A stretch of 64,000 nt of DNA from Ailanthus altissimus (taxonomy: Eukaryota > Streptophyta > Magnoliopsida > Sapindales > Simaroubaceae). The DNA lies in NCBI GenBank assembly GCA_946807835.1, contig OX327697.1:13898001-13962000 (forward strand). Reading direction: 5' to 3'. The notes below the pieces were generated by a model, which ran no database searches, was not told the origin of the DNA, and saw only the letters and a list, made by a program, of their open reading frames with translations. Positions 22,906-35,300 of the stretch are shown piece after piece. The position numbers were made by a program, and so were the translations under genes. Position 1 is the stretch's first letter, and each line of letters begins with the position of its first letter.

Positions 22906-24240
22906 AACCACCTCAATCTGATCAAAGGTGTTAAATATATATATAAAGGTTTGTTTATGTACTTCAAGTTAGAACTCTTTAAACACTTCAAAAGTTTTTG
23001 ACCTGTGTTTCTTAGAAAAACATGTCTATATCATGACAAATCACAATAAAGACAGTGAAGTATCGAAATTCATCCAGTGCCAATATAATTCATTAAACCA
23101 TATACATCATTATGTACCAGTTCTAATAAATTAGTGGTCCGATGTCTAACACTTACACAAGGATTTTGTCATCTTCCTCTAAATACTGGATTCAAAAACT
23201 AGCCAAAGTTTCATAGTCAAATCAAGTATCTTACCATCCTTGACCAAAAAGGATATTCATCTCACGTCTACAAGACCTAATATCATATCTTACAATTCCT
23301 TATTATTCAAAGTTCTCGAACTACTGTTTATTCTATTCACTAGTGCATTAAGATATTTCTTGTTATATTTAAGATATAATGGTCATTTATTAACTGACAC
23401 TCAGTTACTAAAACATTATCTTTATTATATGTACATGAGAAACTATTCATAATATGTTCATGATAACCCTCTTTGTTTAATACAGGGAGTGATATGATTC
23501 ACCTAATAATATTTAGCACAAAATAACAACTATACAACATAATGCTTCTGCCAAAATGGAGAAGTGACTTAAAAGTTCTAATAGCTACTACGTCTAGAAA
23601 ATCTTCATTTTTTATGTGAAGATGTACTTCTCCTTTCATAGCTATCTAGCATTCCTCAACTTGTGCAACACCTTGTAGATGTTAGAATGATAGGCAGTAT
23701 CTCATACCCCTGCATACTTAGTATCATATGCTAATGAAATGTCAATGATTAGTAAGTAGATAACTAAGGTGCCTATGTTTTCTAAGGTAAGGTGCCTTGA
23801 ATAGTAATGCTTACTATTTCAAACCTTACCACAATGGAAACACCTTCTATTATGACCATTCTCTATCTGTGGTTTGGATATATCAAACATTTTTTCAAAC
23901 GAAGCACAATATTATTTGCACATCTCATATGCATATACTTCTACTGAAGATTATTAGATATTGAGGTTAGGATATATGAGTTGACTCTTAAATCATCCTT
24001 AATCCATTTCTGATAAATTTTTACCTCTTTCGAAGAGATATTATCAAAAACACCTCTTATCATCTCTTAATCATTGTTATATCTTGGCTTTTTTGAATCT
24101 AAAATAATTCTCAGATTCATAAGCAAATTAAAATATTTCTCGATACCCTATAGTAGATGTGCCTAGATCAAGTATACTAACGAATTGCATTTAATGTCCT
24201 TATTTCTATCATATATTTATCTTATCTCTATAAGATTAAC
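22906..24240 (-). pseudogene. gag, zinc knuckle, protease and integrase start of copia element E
   Basis: Read on the minus strand from 24,240 down: gag remnants (VKIYQKWIKDDLRVNSYIL, then NNIVLRLKKCL), CFHCG of the zinc knuckle near 23,850, then KGEVHLHIKNEDFLDVV, LYSCYFVLNIIR and IISLPVLNKEGY of the protease and GAG-pre-integrase region. The integrase start follows with GKMTK, then SVRHRTTNLLELVHNDVYGL, YFTVFIVI and KTFEVFKEF. It breaks off after the RSDRGG-equivalent, where the family A composite was inserted. Frames are heavily broken. Order and motifs make this a plant Ty1/copia element. Confidence 0.85.
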
Positions 24241-25309
24241 AAAAGATGTGTAGCGGATCATTTCTAATTGTTAATTAATAACGCTTTAGCTTATGGGTAT
24301 AACGTTTTTAATCTAAATATGTCCTCCTATTGCTTTACATAATCACTTTAGTCTCTCAAACGAGAAAAATAAAGTTTAAACATTTTTAAACTATATAATC
24401 AGAAGTAGACCCCATTGACATTTTATTCTAGCCTCATGCTTTAGCAATGTTGGCCTTTGTAAACATAAAAAGTAGAAAACTCTTGTCAATTACATCTCAT
24501 GCAACTCTTACTACTGATCATAAATACACCTTATCCTCACACTTTAGTAATATTAGGTAAGTGTATTTTAGATTAACTTGTCAATAATAAAATATATGTT
24601 ATTGATACTCCTTACACGCTTTAGCAAATTGGATAATATGTTCGTATATATTTGCCTCATCTCATGTTCAACCAACATAGTCTAAATCACACCCACTAAT
24701 CCCTCACGCTTTACCAATATTAGAAAAAACCAAAGTGATCCATCTAGCAATTTATAACATTATCTCACAATAAAATACATTTCAACCTAATTAAGAGAGA
24801 TTTTAAAAACAAATTATCTATATCTCATAAGGATGTGATTCTTAATCAAATATTTAATTTGTGCAAGCACAACTAACCCTCACTAGTAAAGCTCTCACTG
24901 TGGTTAGTAACATAAACAAAAGGTCACTTTTATAATGTAATTAAATAATTCTTATTATTGCATAAATAAATGCCACATGCATTTTTAAACACTTTAAAAA
25001 TAAAAGCGAAAGAGTGTCCGGTGTCACAAGCCCCAGCCTACCTGCACTACGATAATGAGGTTAAATACCTCCAGCACCAGGCTCCCAAAGTTACGGCACT
25101 AGCTTTTCAGAGCTACAGGTACTCCTTATCCAGCACAACAGTGTTGGAGCCTGGAAAGCCTTAGCACGGTGGCACCAAATGCCTTCGTCCTTACGTCCTA
25201 CTATGCTGTCTCTCAGTTTTGTACTTTCAACACTTGAAATACATCATCCACAGCCCTTGTCCCCAAAAACACCACAACCACTCCAATTACCCAAACAACA
25301 CACAAACAA
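24241..25309 (-). other. Untranslated leader of copia element E
   Basis: This region lies between the PBS (25,310-25,321) and gag on the minus strand. The part at 25,000-25,310 is clearly richer in G and C than its surroundings. The part at 24,430-24,740 carries four loose repeats of a ctttagcaatat-like phrase, near 24,440, 24,540, 24,612 and 24,706. No coding domain was seen. The short open frames here (24,970-25,438) have no recognisable product. Confidence 0.55.
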
Positions 25310-25321
25310 GCTCTGATACCA
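25310..25321 (-). other. Primer-binding site of copia element E (initiator Met tRNA type)
   Basis: TGGTATCAGAGC on the minus strand is a perfect initiator-Met PBS, two bases after an LTR end reading TTTTCA. Confidence 0.9.
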
Positions 25322-25323
25322 AT

Positions 25324-28300
25324 TGAAAATGCGTTGTTTTTTTAGAGTGCATGCATGTGCCATATGCTCATTACTGACAGGACCCGACCCGAGACCCTCT
25401 ATAGTAGATCCCTGCGGCTCTGCCGGGCACCTCGACATAAGTTTCTCAGAATAGAACTAGGCAACATAAGAAATTTCGCGAGGCGAACCCCTTTTTAGTT
25501 CTTGTTATTACTGAAAAAATCTTGTAATATACATGAAAACGACATTTTAATTTTTAAAAGAAAAACGGGTAGAGTTTCCGTTGTTTTTCAAAAAATCCAT
25601 ATAAAACCTGCAAAAAAATTTCACTTCTATTTCAAACACTTCTCAATACTACCAATTCGGACCTCCGATCCTTTTCAAACCAAATCCAACACAACTCAAT
25701 AGTTTCATTTAAATCACAAAATGAGCATACTCATAAAAAGTAAAAACGGTCATCATAATATCAAAATCTCTTCTTGTTGGTTCAAAACATACATATAAAT
25801 ATACATGCCAATACTACTATGCAGAAAGCAACGGGTGCTAATTAGCACATTTACATATACAGAAATGATCTTCAGATTTGGTCCACTACTCGGCAATAGG
25901 AGAATTAACAGCTTGCGTACCGAGACCTACACCTGGGAATGGGGTTTAGAAAAAAAAAACACAAAACACGTGAGCTAAAGGAGCTCAGTGAGTGCAATTA
26001 AAATTTCAAATAAAATAACATTATGCATAGATAGTAAATTCTAAGTACATGCATAAATCATGCTTCTAAAACTGATATAAAGTTGTAAAATGGTTTCTAA
26101 TATCATATGCTAATGAAATCTTGCCGAGTGGGTTTTATCTACATCTTTAAAAAATAATATCCAAAATTTGTATAACACAATAACTGCCGTGTACATATAA
26201 ATGAATAAATGCTATCGGTAAATCAAAAACTAGTAAAGTCCTCGCTCAGCCATTTTCTTTCTAAACTGTACCAATGGTAACCCTAAAGCTTTATACTCAT
26301 GCAGCGACTCAACTAGCACCACACACATGAGTAGGTCACAGGACACCTCAACTAGCAGCGCCCACAGTGACATCTCAAGATATCTCATTGGCTATGCAGC
26401 AGAATCCTACATCGTATACATATAGCGAGACGATACCCCGTACACATAGAGCGACTTACATGACTCAACATCCTGACTTCTCGAAGTTAATGACACACCC
26501 CCATGACCTATCCATGTGCAAGGGATATACCGGCCGGGTCTAATATGATCACCACCACTATAATCTAAGGGTACCAATTGCCTTTAAAATGAATGCATAA
26601 ATTTTAAAACTATTTCTTAAACCGAACATATAAATGCATATCTATGGATATATATCAAGATCATAAATCATGTTTATGCATTGAAAGCTCATAAAAATAC
26701 ATTGTTATTATGCGAAAACATAATAAACGAAAGATAACAGAAAAGACAGATTTTCACTCACAACTGCTCTGCGCTCAATTTTGCTCCGGATTTCTGCTCC
26801 TGGTATTGCTCCTAGTTTTCTTCACCTATGCGCCATAAATGACATTTAGAACCAAATCGAATGCTAGAATCTCATTTAACTACTAAACGCCCTAATCAAC
26901 ATACAAAGCCCGGATGCATACTACTTTCTGATTTTTATTTACGGAGTCATTTAATCTAATCTAACTCACCACCCGGCGCCCTAAAAATTATTAAACGCCT
27001 TATAACTTGGTTGGACATAATTGTCCTTCACCTTTCCAAAATTGACAATTATGTCCCATTTTCTTCATTTTTGGTTTTTCCATCAACCATATACATTTAA
27101 CATACATAAGGCAGCATTTACACACAACAACTCAATCAAAATACCACATAATCTCTAACTTCCCCAAAGTGACAAAATTTCACCCTATGTTCCAACATAT
27201 TTCTTTTCTCAATTTCTCGTTCCAGTTACATCAAAATCAAGCCAATTTCATTCTAATGCCCTAATTACAACCAATTGAAGTCTCTACATTCAAATCACCC
27301 AAAACCCTAATTCTTACCTTGCCAATTTTTTTAAATTGATGACTCCTTCAAGCTCCACACTATAATTCAACTCAATCTAAACCAAGAATACATACAAGAA
27401 CATCAATTTAAGTAATCCTTAAAGTTTACTTATCAATCTCATAAAACAATGCTTTTTTTACCTCTTTTACTTGAATTTCCACTAATGGAGGCTTCAATTG
27501 AGCTTAGGAATTAGTATGTAACCTTATTTTGGCTTGATTAAGCATGAAAATTCATGAAAAAAAAAACTAAAATTTCACTGTAGCAGCACTTCCAACCCTT
27601 GCACGAATTTTGCTCTAAATGTTTGTTTTTTTTTTTTTGTTCTCTTGAAAAATCTACACACTTCCAACATATATATAGTTATCCATCAATTGACCATTTT
27701 TTCCCTCAACTTAATCTAAATTACTAATTTACCATTAGTTGAAAATTAAGTATGTAATTGGTTCATTTGTAACTATCTAGTTAGAATAGTCCAAAGAACT
27801 AACTAGAATTTTCAACTTGAAAATCCATGAGATTTCTTCTAATTGGTCCATTCTCTAATAAATGGATTATATTTCTCAACAAAGGCTTGTTCCATACATA
27901 ACCCTTAAATGGAAATTCATGTAATAAATTAGAATTTCCTTTGCCAAGCCAATAGAGAAAAATATTCTAGGGTCGTCCAACGCTCCAATCGAGTATGAAA
28001 TTACCAAATTAGGTCTAATATCTCTCACGCGCACCATAAAAGAAATATTTCTAATAAGGTTAAAATCGAGTAACCCTACAATGTCTTTATTGCTCTATAC
28101 CAAAATCTAGGTACCAATACTGCTAATAGGGATTAGATATTACAATTACATTACAATTTATGCATCTCATACATAAATAGCACACAACGGAACTGAAATA
28201 TATTTTTCTAGTGGAACAAACAGATGTAAATTTAAGCCTTTGGATCAAAATTTGAGTCCACTGCAAAGTACACACTTCGGCAATTCTATGACCTAATTGG

Positions 28301-28890
28301 GTGGGCTTAAGCCTCTAGAATAGTAGTTCTAATTCTAGCACATTATGTTTAACTCATAACACAAAATTGGTTAACTCTTAACTCTAGTTTAAAATTTTTA
28401 AACTAGTTAGATTATTAGTTAAACACTTTAACTAATTGTATTTGTTTCAAAGCAATGAAATAGTTTTTCTTTTGTTCAAATTTTGAACAACAAAACCAAT
28501 TTCTATTTGCATCAATCCTGGCCAGCCAAATGAAGAAGATGATGAAAAAGAGCCATTTTTCATTTCAACTCTTGAAACACATAAGCAAATGCTCTCATTC
28601 TCTTTCTCCTAATCTAAATGGCCGAACTAATAGTGCCTACAAATGAAAATTTTCCATTTAATTTAGAAGCCATTTTCCCCTTCATTTTGTTAGTCAACAA
28701 AGGCCCCCACCAATATGCTTGCCATACCATTGACCATACCATTTTTTTTTCTTGTTCTTTAACCAAATAAATAATAATTAAACAAAAACCATTTTTGTAT
28801 TAATTTAATGATGTTGATTGCCAACAAGCAAAGGTAATTTGGTTATTTCAAGATGCAATAATCTATGATACAAATTTTGCATAGATATTA
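25324..28890 (-). repeat. 5' LTR of copia element E, split by a family A solo LTR
   Basis: The LTR ends at 25,324 next to the PBS and continues beyond the inserted solo LTR from 28,150. On the minus strand it has the TTTCAAGAGTTG and CATCATCTTCTTCATTTGGC block that is also found, in altered form, at 63,790-63,840. The upstream boundary is unclear and placed near 28,890, where copia integrase sequence in the opposite orientation begins. Confidence 0.65.
25375..28144 (-). mobile_element. Solo LTR of family A with perfect TSD
   Basis: TGACAGGACCC at 25,375 to AGATATTACA at 28,144, 2,770 bases, with ATTAC on both sides (25,370-25,374 and 28,145-28,149). No internal region is present, so LTR-LTR recombination has removed it. 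It is inserted 50 bases from the PBS end of the copia LTR. The sequence is noticeably diverged from the LTRs of element C. Confidence 0.88.
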
Positions 28891-28895
28891 AATTT

Positions 28896-28992
28896 TCAAA
28901 AACTTTTGAAGTGTTTATAAAAGAGTTCTAACTAGAAGTACAAAAACAAACCTTTGTGCATATTCAACACCTTTGTTTAGATTGAGGTGATT
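28896..28992 (+). pseudogene. Short copia integrase fragment in inverted orientation
   Basis: On the plus strand TTTGAAGTGTTT.. encodes FEVFIKEF, a stop, LEVQKQT and then the region equal to LRSDRG, ending in GATTGAGGTGATT. It is the inverted counterpart of 22,906-23,000 and breaks at the same base where a family A LTR begins. Confidence 0.8.
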
Positions 28993-31115
28993 TGTAATAT
29001 CCAATCCCTATTAGTAGTATAGGTGCCTAGATTTTGATATAAAGCAATAAAGACACCGTATGGTTACCTAATTCCAACCCTATTAGTAATATTTTTTACG
29101 GTGTGCGTGAGAGGTATTAGACCTAAATTGGTAATTTCACACTCGGTCGGAGCGTCGAACATTCATGGAATATTTTTGGAACTTTTCTCTATTGGCTTGG
29201 AAAAGAAAATTTTAATTTAATACATGAATTTTCATTTAAGGGTTGTGCATGGAACAAGCCTTTGTTAAGAAACACAATCCATATGTTAGAAAATGGACCA
29301 ATTAGAAAAAAGTTCATGGATTGTCAAGTTGGAGGTCTAGTTAGTTCTTTTGACTATTTTAACTAAATAGTTAGAAAGAAACCAATTAAATCCTTCCATT
29401 TTGAACTAATGACAATTTAGAAATTTAAAATTAGTTAAGGGGCAAATTGAACTTTTAGGGGAGTACTATATAAAGAAGAAGTGTGTAGAAATTTGGCAAA
29501 TGAAAAAACAAAGACCTTGACAGCTAAAGGAGAGGAAATTTGGCAAAGAGAATGAGATGGTGCTACAGTAAAACCCAAGGCTTTTTCATGATTGCATGAT
29601 CAAGCAAAAACAAAGCCAAATACAAGTTCCTAAGGTTTATTGAAGCTTTTCATTAGTGAAACCTAAGAAAAAGAGGTAAGACAAACCTTATCTAGTGATG
29701 GTGGCTTATGATTTTTCAAGATTACTTCAATTTATATTTTTTTTGTGAATTATTGATGTAGGTTGAGTTGACTTCAAGTGTGGAGTTTAAAGGACTCATC
29801 AAAGTAAAGGAATTGGTAAGGTAAGAATTAGGGTTTAGTGTGAATTTATTGTAGAAACTTCAATTGGATGTTATTAGGGCATTAGAATTAAATTGGCTTG
29901 ATTTTGATGCTATTGGAACAAGAAATTGAGAAAAGAAATGTGTTGGGTGAAGATGGTAATTTTGGCCAATTAGGGATTTTTAGGGTTGAGCTGTTTTGGT
30001 TAAATTGTTGTATATGAATAATCCCTTGTATCAATGAGATGTATATGGTTGATGGAAAATACAAAAATGAAGAAAATAGGACATAGTTGTCAATTATGCT
30101 AAGGTGACGGGCAATTATGTGTAACCTAATTTATAGGGTGTTAAACAATTTTTATGGCGTCGGATGGTGAATTAAATAAGATGGAATGACTATGTAAATG
30201 CAAATCGAAAAGTGGTATCCATTTGGGCTTTGTAAGCCAATTAGGGCGCTTATTAGTTAAATGAAATTTTAGCGATTATAAAGGTTCTAAATGTCGTTTA
30301 TGGCATGTAGGTGATGAAAATCGAGACCGGTAAAGGAAGTTAAAGTCCGGAGAAGAATTGAGCTCAGAGTGGTTGGTGAGTAAAAATCTGTCATGGTTTA
30401 TCTTTCGTTTAATATGTTTTCACATATTAAAATTATATGTTTTATGTGCTTTTAATGCATAAACATAATTTACTATTTTGATGTATATATCACTAGATAT
30501 GCATTTATATGTTCGGTTTAAGAAACAGTTTTAAAACTACTAAATTAGTTTCAAAGGCCATTGGTACCCTCAGATTTATAGTTATGGTGATGGTTTAAGA
30601 CCCGGCGGTATATCTCGTACGCATGGGCAACTATTGAGGGGTGTGTCATTAACTCTAAAAAGTCGGTTTGTCGAGTCATGTGAGTTGCTCTATGTGTACG
30701 AGGTATTGTCTTGCTATATGTAAGTGATGTAAGATTTTGCTACATAGTCAGTGAGATGTCTTGAGATGTAACAGTAGGTGTTGCTAGTTTAGACGCCCTG
30801 TGACCTACTCACGTTGTGCGATACTAGTTGAGTTGCCGCGTGAGTATAGATCTTTAGGGTTACCATCGGTACAATTTAAAAACATTTGGAAAAATATGGC
30901 CTAGCGAGAGCTTTAATAGTTTTCGAGTCACCGAACGCACATTATACATTTATATATATGCATGTTAGTTATTATGTCTTACAAATTTTGGATATTGTTT
31001 TTCGAAGATGTAAATAAAACCCGCTCGGCAAGATTTCATTAGCATATGATGTTAGAAATTATTTTACAATTTTATAAAAGTTTTAAAAGCATGATTTATG
31101 CATGTCTTTTAGAAT
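28993..31115 (+). repeat. Family A LTR in plus orientation, 3' end missing
   Basis: It begins with the normal edge TGTAATATCCAATCCC and runs to TCTTTTAGAAT at 31,115, about 650-700 bases short of the LTR end. It then switches abruptly to part of a long-TIR DNA element. Together with the integrase fragment on its left it forms the second arm of an inverted duplication. Confidence 0.85.
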
Positions 31116-31640
31116 GGTGGCAGCCACCCTCCCCTTATTTTGGATCTATTTTTTGGCCACCCTCTTGTTTTCTTTTGACAAAAGTGATTCCACTCTTGTA
31201 TAGATATAAAAAAATAGAATCCAATAACGTAAATTTTGACTATTTTCGTTATCGAAATTCAACAATTAATGGTAGCCGACAACGGCAGTCGCCGTTGTTA
31301 GTGGTTAAGTTTTATTTATTTTAATTATTTTTTAAAATATAAAATAAATTTTTAATGAATATCAAATTTTGAATATATGAAAGCATGTCACGTGTCTTTT
31401 TATTTTTAATAGCCTATTACTAATTGACACGTGTATATTGTGTAATGTACTTACATCACCATTTCTAATTAGCGTAATAAATGAGGGCAAATTTGTCAAT
31501 GTACTATCAAAAGAGATTTTCTGTCAAATCTAACGGAATCTTACTAACGGACTAGGAAAAAATTAAATTTTTTAAAACTCGTGGGATAAAATTAAGAATT
31601 AAGTCAAACTTGTGGGATAAAAATGTCCTTTTCCCTTCTT
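31116..31640 (+). mobile_element. Half of a long-TIR (MULE or foldback-like) DNA element
   Basis: The sequence resembles the centre and right arm of the foldback element at 51,299-52,530. The shared features are GGTGGC/GCCACC motifs around the centre, the AATAGAATCCAATAACGTAAA segment and CACGTGT motifs in the arm. The left arm is absent. The right end is placed near GTGGGATAAAAATGTCC by its resemblance to plant MULE ends. Confidence 0.5.
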
Positions 31641-31773
31641 TAAATTATTGAAATAGTATAGTTGAGATTGGATATAACATGTGTAATTAATTAAACAAAA
31701 ATTATCAGTTTAGTTATTATTATTATTATTATTTTTAGAATTACCCATTAGAACTTTAAGTATTTAAAATACC

Positions 31774-31930
31774 CTGTTGTTGAAAAATCGACTTTCCAAA
31801 TTGTACTTTTTAGGTCACTAAGATAAATTTGATGAAATATAAAATAATTTATTATGATAAAATATATGAATTTATCTTATTGTCTTAAAACAAAAAACAC
31901 TTTAGAAAGTCATTTTGTCAACAATTAGAC
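31774..31930. mobile_element. Small foldback MITE
   Basis: The arms at 31,774-31,832 and 31,872-31,930 are imperfect inverted copies (GTTGTTGAAAAATCGACTTT against a RC of AAAGTCATTTTGTCAACAAT), with an AT-rich centre. Both sides carry ATTTAAAA-like flanks, which may be the TSD but could be chance in such AT-rich sequence. Confidence 0.5.
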
Positions 31931-32141
31931 ATTTAAAAAAAATTAAGATCACAATAGATAATTCAAGAAATAATTAAAGACTAAACTATGAATGTTTCTT
32001 AATTACAATAACTCAATCTCATCTATCAAAGATACATTGATTCAATGATACAAAAATTATATAAGAATTTATGTAAATAATGAAGATTTTTAAACTTAAC
32101 CTTATATGTATGTATGTTTATGTATAGCTCTCATCTAGTTA

Positions 32142-33898
32142 TAGGTGGCAACGGGCGGCCTAGTCTACCGTGACATTTTAGCATGTCATGGGTTAGCATG
32201 ATACATTATAGTACTATGTTTTAATAGTACGGCCCTTGCTAAGGCATAGGATGTGGCTCAGTGTGTTATGTCGGTATAGGCCTATAATGGTACACTTGTT
32301 GACACGAACCTACGATGGGTCATGCTAAATACGATCCATCATGAGCTCGACATGAAAACAACCCATGTGGCATTGTTAATTTTTTAATTCTTTATTTCTT
32401 TAGATATTTTAAATATTTTTTTAATATTTGTAATTATTTTTCTTACGATATTTTAATTGCAATTATAAATATTATAATAACATTTAAAATTAATAATTAT
32501 AATTATAATTTGTTAATAAAAAATTATTGATATAAGATTAGAAAATTATGTTATACTCATAATTAAAATTGTAATTATAATTTGTTGATAAAAATTTATT
32601 GATATTATTCAAAATATAAACTTATTGAATACAAATACAAAAATAAAGGATCAAATTTACATCACTATAGCTACAATACATCTTAACTAGTTATAACTAT
32701 AGATCTTAAGTCATGATGTTTCCAGTTCAACTAGAAGAAAGTATTAGGTGAGACCGTGAGATTCTTAAGTTGGTGACTAGAACAAGATATTAGTGAGAGT
32801 TCTCATACTGGTGGCTGGAAAAGGCACTGGGTAAGAGTTCTCAAGCTGGTGATTAGGGTAACTAGAGATGAGGCTGGAACGGTGGAACAAATTTTAGAAA
32901 CAAAGGCAGTAGTGGCAATCAACCCAAGTCTTAGAACCAAAAATGCTGCTAATGAGTTTCCATCAAAAGATGTAGGAGAAGGAAGTAATGGAGGTTGGGG
33001 TGCAAGCAACTCTTAGGGTAAAACCGCTAAAAGCTCTTAGGCGAAGAGAAGCGATAGAAACAATAAAGAAGAGTGGTAATAATTCTTAATATATAAATTT
33101 GTTGTCGAGTCTTTGGCGTGAAATAATTTCAAACATCTGATGTTTGACCTCTTTTTGATTTTCTAATACTTCCAACATTTTCAATTATAGAGGCAAATTA
33201 ACTACTAAAAATTCATAAAGACATTAGAATTTCATCAAGTTTATTTGGAGTATTGAAACTTGCCATTGTATGAATAATAAATATGTATATTGAAAATTTG
33301 CAATTGGATTAATAAAAATTAAAAAATCAAGAAATAATTTTAGAGATTATAATTTTTAAAGAGAGTTATTATATAATCTGGGAGAGAGTTGAAAAAGAGT
33401 TGAGAGAGAATTGTCATTTGAGGAGGACCGTGGGTGTCATTTTATAGGCACCTATAGTCACAAATTTGACTATTTAATCAAAGGTCAAAAAGACCATTAA
33501 TCAAACGGTCTATTTTTTTATAAAAAAAATTTATATATTGTAACTTATAGTGCTACCTATAATAAAAATTGCAAGCAATCTTTAAAAAAAATTTATATAT
33601 TGTAACTTGTAGTGCTACCTATAATACAAATTGCAAGCAATCTTTAATTTTTCTTCTTTTTTTATAAATTATAAAAAGTAAAAAAACAATGCTCATAGAA
33701 CGACTTATGGGCATAGCCCACTAAGCATGTCGTGCCAACATGGCACAAAACGACAAAAGATCATGCTATGGGCCATGTTAGGCTGTGAGCCAAGCTATCG
33801 TGTCTGGGCCGGTATGACATGACAGACTTTCATGTTGTACTTAACCAAACACAACGGCCTACCTAAATTGAAATTTAGTATACCATGTCGTACCTCTA
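32142..33898. mobile_element. hAT-like non-autonomous element
   Basis: The left end TAGGTGGCAACGGGCGGCC and the right end, whose reverse complement starts TAGAGGTACGACATGG, resemble hAT termini. Subterminal regions on both sides are rich in GC words such as GGGCC, GCATGTC and CATGTCATG, in contrast to the AT-rich centre. No transposase was recognised; the minus-strand open frame at 32,803-33,009 has no known motif. A convincing 8-bp TSD was not found, so the call rests on end similarity. Confidence 0.45.
33522..33645 (+). repeat. Two tandem copies of a 62-bp unit
   Basis: The unit with TTATATATTGTAACTT and TTGCAAGCAATC is present twice with a period of 62 bases and few differences. It lies inside the hAT-like element. 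Confidence 0.85.
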
Positions 33899-34172
33899 CA
33901 TATAATGAATGATGTAAATCACCTTATGATCAATGACACTAACGTGTGGGATCACATTGTTAGTCTAGTGCTTCAATCAGCTTCATCCATGAAGTTCTAC
34001 TTGATTTATATCGTATATACATATATTTTTATAAAATGAAAAAGTCTTTCACTTTATGAAATATAAGAATAACATTACATATATAATATTTTATGCAAAC
34101 TAATGCGAACATGTAAGTATTAGTGGGATGAATATACAAAAATTAATGGAATAAATTAAAATAAATAATAGT
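33899..34172. other. AT-rich spacer with no recognised feature
   Basis: I see no coding motif, repeat edge or RNA gene between the hAT-like element and element F. Confidence 0.5.
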
Positions 34173-35300
34173 TGTTGCCAATCAGGTTGTCAAAACTTAA
34201 CAAGATTTGTTGAGTATTCATAGGGATCCAATGACAAGGACAAGAACCAAAAAAATGAAGAAAGCATTAAATGGATTAATTGAGCACATCTTAAACTCAT
34301 GTTTTGTTCTAGACACTAATCTGGTCAAATATAATGTTTAAGATGATTAATATTTTGTCAATGTTATTCCAGTTTTTTTAAGTGATCTAGAGTGATTTAC
34401 ATGAAGAACAAAATAAGGCGCATAATCAATTTAGGAAGAGAATCAGATGCAAAAAGGGAAGGAAAGTCGTGCAGATTTTTTCCTTACTTTTTTCCTAATT
34501 TCTTAGATCATTTATTAAATATTTATTTTTATATAAGTCATCCTAACACTGTTCATCTATTATTGCTTATGTGGCTTTATTAGATCCTTATTTTCTTTTT
34601 ATTTTAAGGTTATATTTAAAAATAATGATACATGAATAGTTTGTTTCCTTAATATGATTGTTATTTATTTTCTCTTTTTGCAATGAAATTCCTATTATGC
34701 CTAAGTTTTTTTTGTTTCCTTTAAGCTACTTGGAGATTTTGGCCATATAAGCTATTGTAACCATAAGGGAATTAAGAGTTTATGACATTAATATTAGTGA
34801 GAGTTTTCTCTTGATTCTTTAAAAAACTTTTCTGAACTTATTAAAATTTTATCTTATAGCGTTCTTTCTTGACTTATCACTTACAAACTTTCTCATCTTT
34901 TTTTAGTATTGCGTCTACCTTTAATTTCTTGTAGCGTTCTTATGATTATTATCTCTTTGTAGATAACGGGTAAAGGTTTTCATTTTTGTTTGTTTGTGAA
35001 TATGAATTAGAATGATCCTTGGTAAATGAACCTCATTGAGCGTTAGGTCTCACTTTTTTTTATGAGATTCATATTATTTAGTATGAGTGTTTAGGTTTTA
35101 AATTAGGTTTGATCTATCCTTTTTTTTTTCTTTTAAATTATGCACCCTTTATTCTGTTCCTTTGAATCTGTAACCTATCATCTTTATTTCTTCTTAACCA
35201 CAACTTTAATCTATTTTCTCACTCTAATTCATTAAAGTTCAATTATTTATCATTATATATAAACAAAAAAATAAAAAATTCAAAACAAGGTATAGAAAAA
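34173..35300 (+). repeat. 5' LTR of element F (end uncertain)
   Basis: The first 190 bases match the start of the 3' LTR and encode the same C-terminal peptide (TRTRTKKMKKALNGLIEHIL). Beyond that there is AT-rich sequence without a clear PBS. The 3' LTR cannot be used to find the end because it is truncated. Confidence 0.6.

Noticed and set aside
24970..25438. Gene candidate in the GC-richer part at 25.0-25.4 kb
   Set aside because: The position between a perfect PBS and copia gag shows that it is the leader of a retrotransposon. Frames on both strands are short and end at the PBS/LTR.
33522..33645. CRISPR-like or satellite array
   Set aside because: Only two copies of 62 bases without spacers. 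It is a simple local duplication in a plant transposon.
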